Below are positions 31,406 to 31,531 of a stretch of 31,531 bases of DNA, in pieces. Numbering within the stretch: the first letter of the stretch is position 1; each line of letters begins with the position of its first letter. Position numbers and translations under genes: made by a program. Below the pieces are notes generated by a model. The model saw only the letters and a program-made list of their open reading frames with translations. It searched no databases and was not told the origin of the DNA. The DNA is from CAZQYB01 sp964582985. GTDB taxonomy: Bacteria > Planctomycetota > Phycisphaerae > Sedimentisphaerales > Anaerobacaceae. The stretch covers positions 1 to 31,531 of the forward strand of contig CAZOUM010000036.1 in assembly GCA_964582985.1 (NCBI GenBank), read 5' to 3'.

Positions 31406-31531
31406 TCTCTTATGCGTGAATTTTTTCTCGCCACTGGAATAGTCCGCCACAACCTGTCCGTTGCCCAAAAGCTTGTATTTATAAATCACGAGCCCTTCAA
31501 GTCCCACCGGCCCGCGGGCGTGTATCTTATT
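31388..31531 (-). CDS. proA: Gamma-glutamyl phosphate reductase, C-terminal end (cut by window edge)
   Basis: The last 47 codons of a minus-strand gene that continues past the window. The frame reads NKIHARGPVGLEGLVIYKYK, matching the conserved end of ProA (HARGP-GLE-L-TYK), the second enzyme of proline synthesis. The final residues (KRIVSGE) come from a tandem ACTCACC-type repeat, which also gives the stop, so the natural C-terminus may have been replaced or extended. Confidence 0.88.
   Translation of the reverse strand, partial: NKIHARGPVGLEGLVIYKYKLLGNGQVVADYSSGEKKFTHKRIVSGE

Overview
The window reads as chromosomal DNA of a Gram-negative-type bacterium, most likely a planctomycete of the Phycisphaerae kind. 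That placement is inferred from the gene set: tandem clpP genes behind tig, apolipoprotein N-acyltransferase, several lipoproteins, mreBCD with a PBP2, and a dcw fragment. It was not tested with a marker gene. Nearly all genes are ordinary housekeeping genes in compact operons. Intergenic space is rich in short dispersed repeats: heptad-like tandem repeats and small palindromes, some of which sit in frame inside genes.

Layout. 1-4.8 kb: a Mth938-like protein converges on a minus-strand pair (pcm, then a membrane spermidine-synthase-like protein), followed by a DUF4190-type membrane protein. 5.0-8.9 kb: tRNA-Gly(GCC) with a clear promoter, then tig-clpP1-clpP2-lipoprotein, closed by a terminator overlapping the last stop codon. 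9.0-12.7 kb: a beta-class DNA methyltransferase, lnt and a HEAT-repeat protein. 12.8-18.8 kb: a cell-shape cluster (coiled-coil membrane protein, a 53-aa membrane protein, mreB, mreC, mreD, mrdA). 19.0-19.5 kb: a lipoprotein. 19.9-24.5 kb, minus strand: a short dcw cluster, mraZ-(69 aa)-rsmH-LysM protein-ftsL-like-ftsI, with MraZ-type operator boxes in front of mraZ.

24.5-26.6 kb is an accessory module. Two copies of a repeat of about 300 bp flank a gene for an HNH endonuclease with an AP2 domain, and a decayed AP2 tail follows the second copy. Each repeat carries, on the minus strand, a near-consensus sigma70-type promoter (TTGACC, 17 bp, TATAAA) about 100 nt before an intrinsic terminator. 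I read these as two paralogous small RNA genes that share a CCUCC motif near the 5' end and a UCCCC terminator loop but differ in one internal hairpin arm.

26.6-31.1 kb, minus strand, is an A+T-richer four-gene operon with overlapping or nearly touching genes: a GHKL-fold ATPase, a 200-aa protein of unknown function, a C5-cytosine DNA methyltransferase, and a MIG-type (T:G mismatch) DNA glycosylase. It looks like a horizontally acquired DNA-modification or defence island related to the GHKL/MORC-associated restriction-modification systems, but no recognisable nuclease or helicase is present. The window ends in the 3' end of proA.

The two best candidates for new biology are the duplicated C-rich small RNA/HNH-AP2 module and the nuclease-less GHKL/C5-methyltransferase/glycosylase operon.
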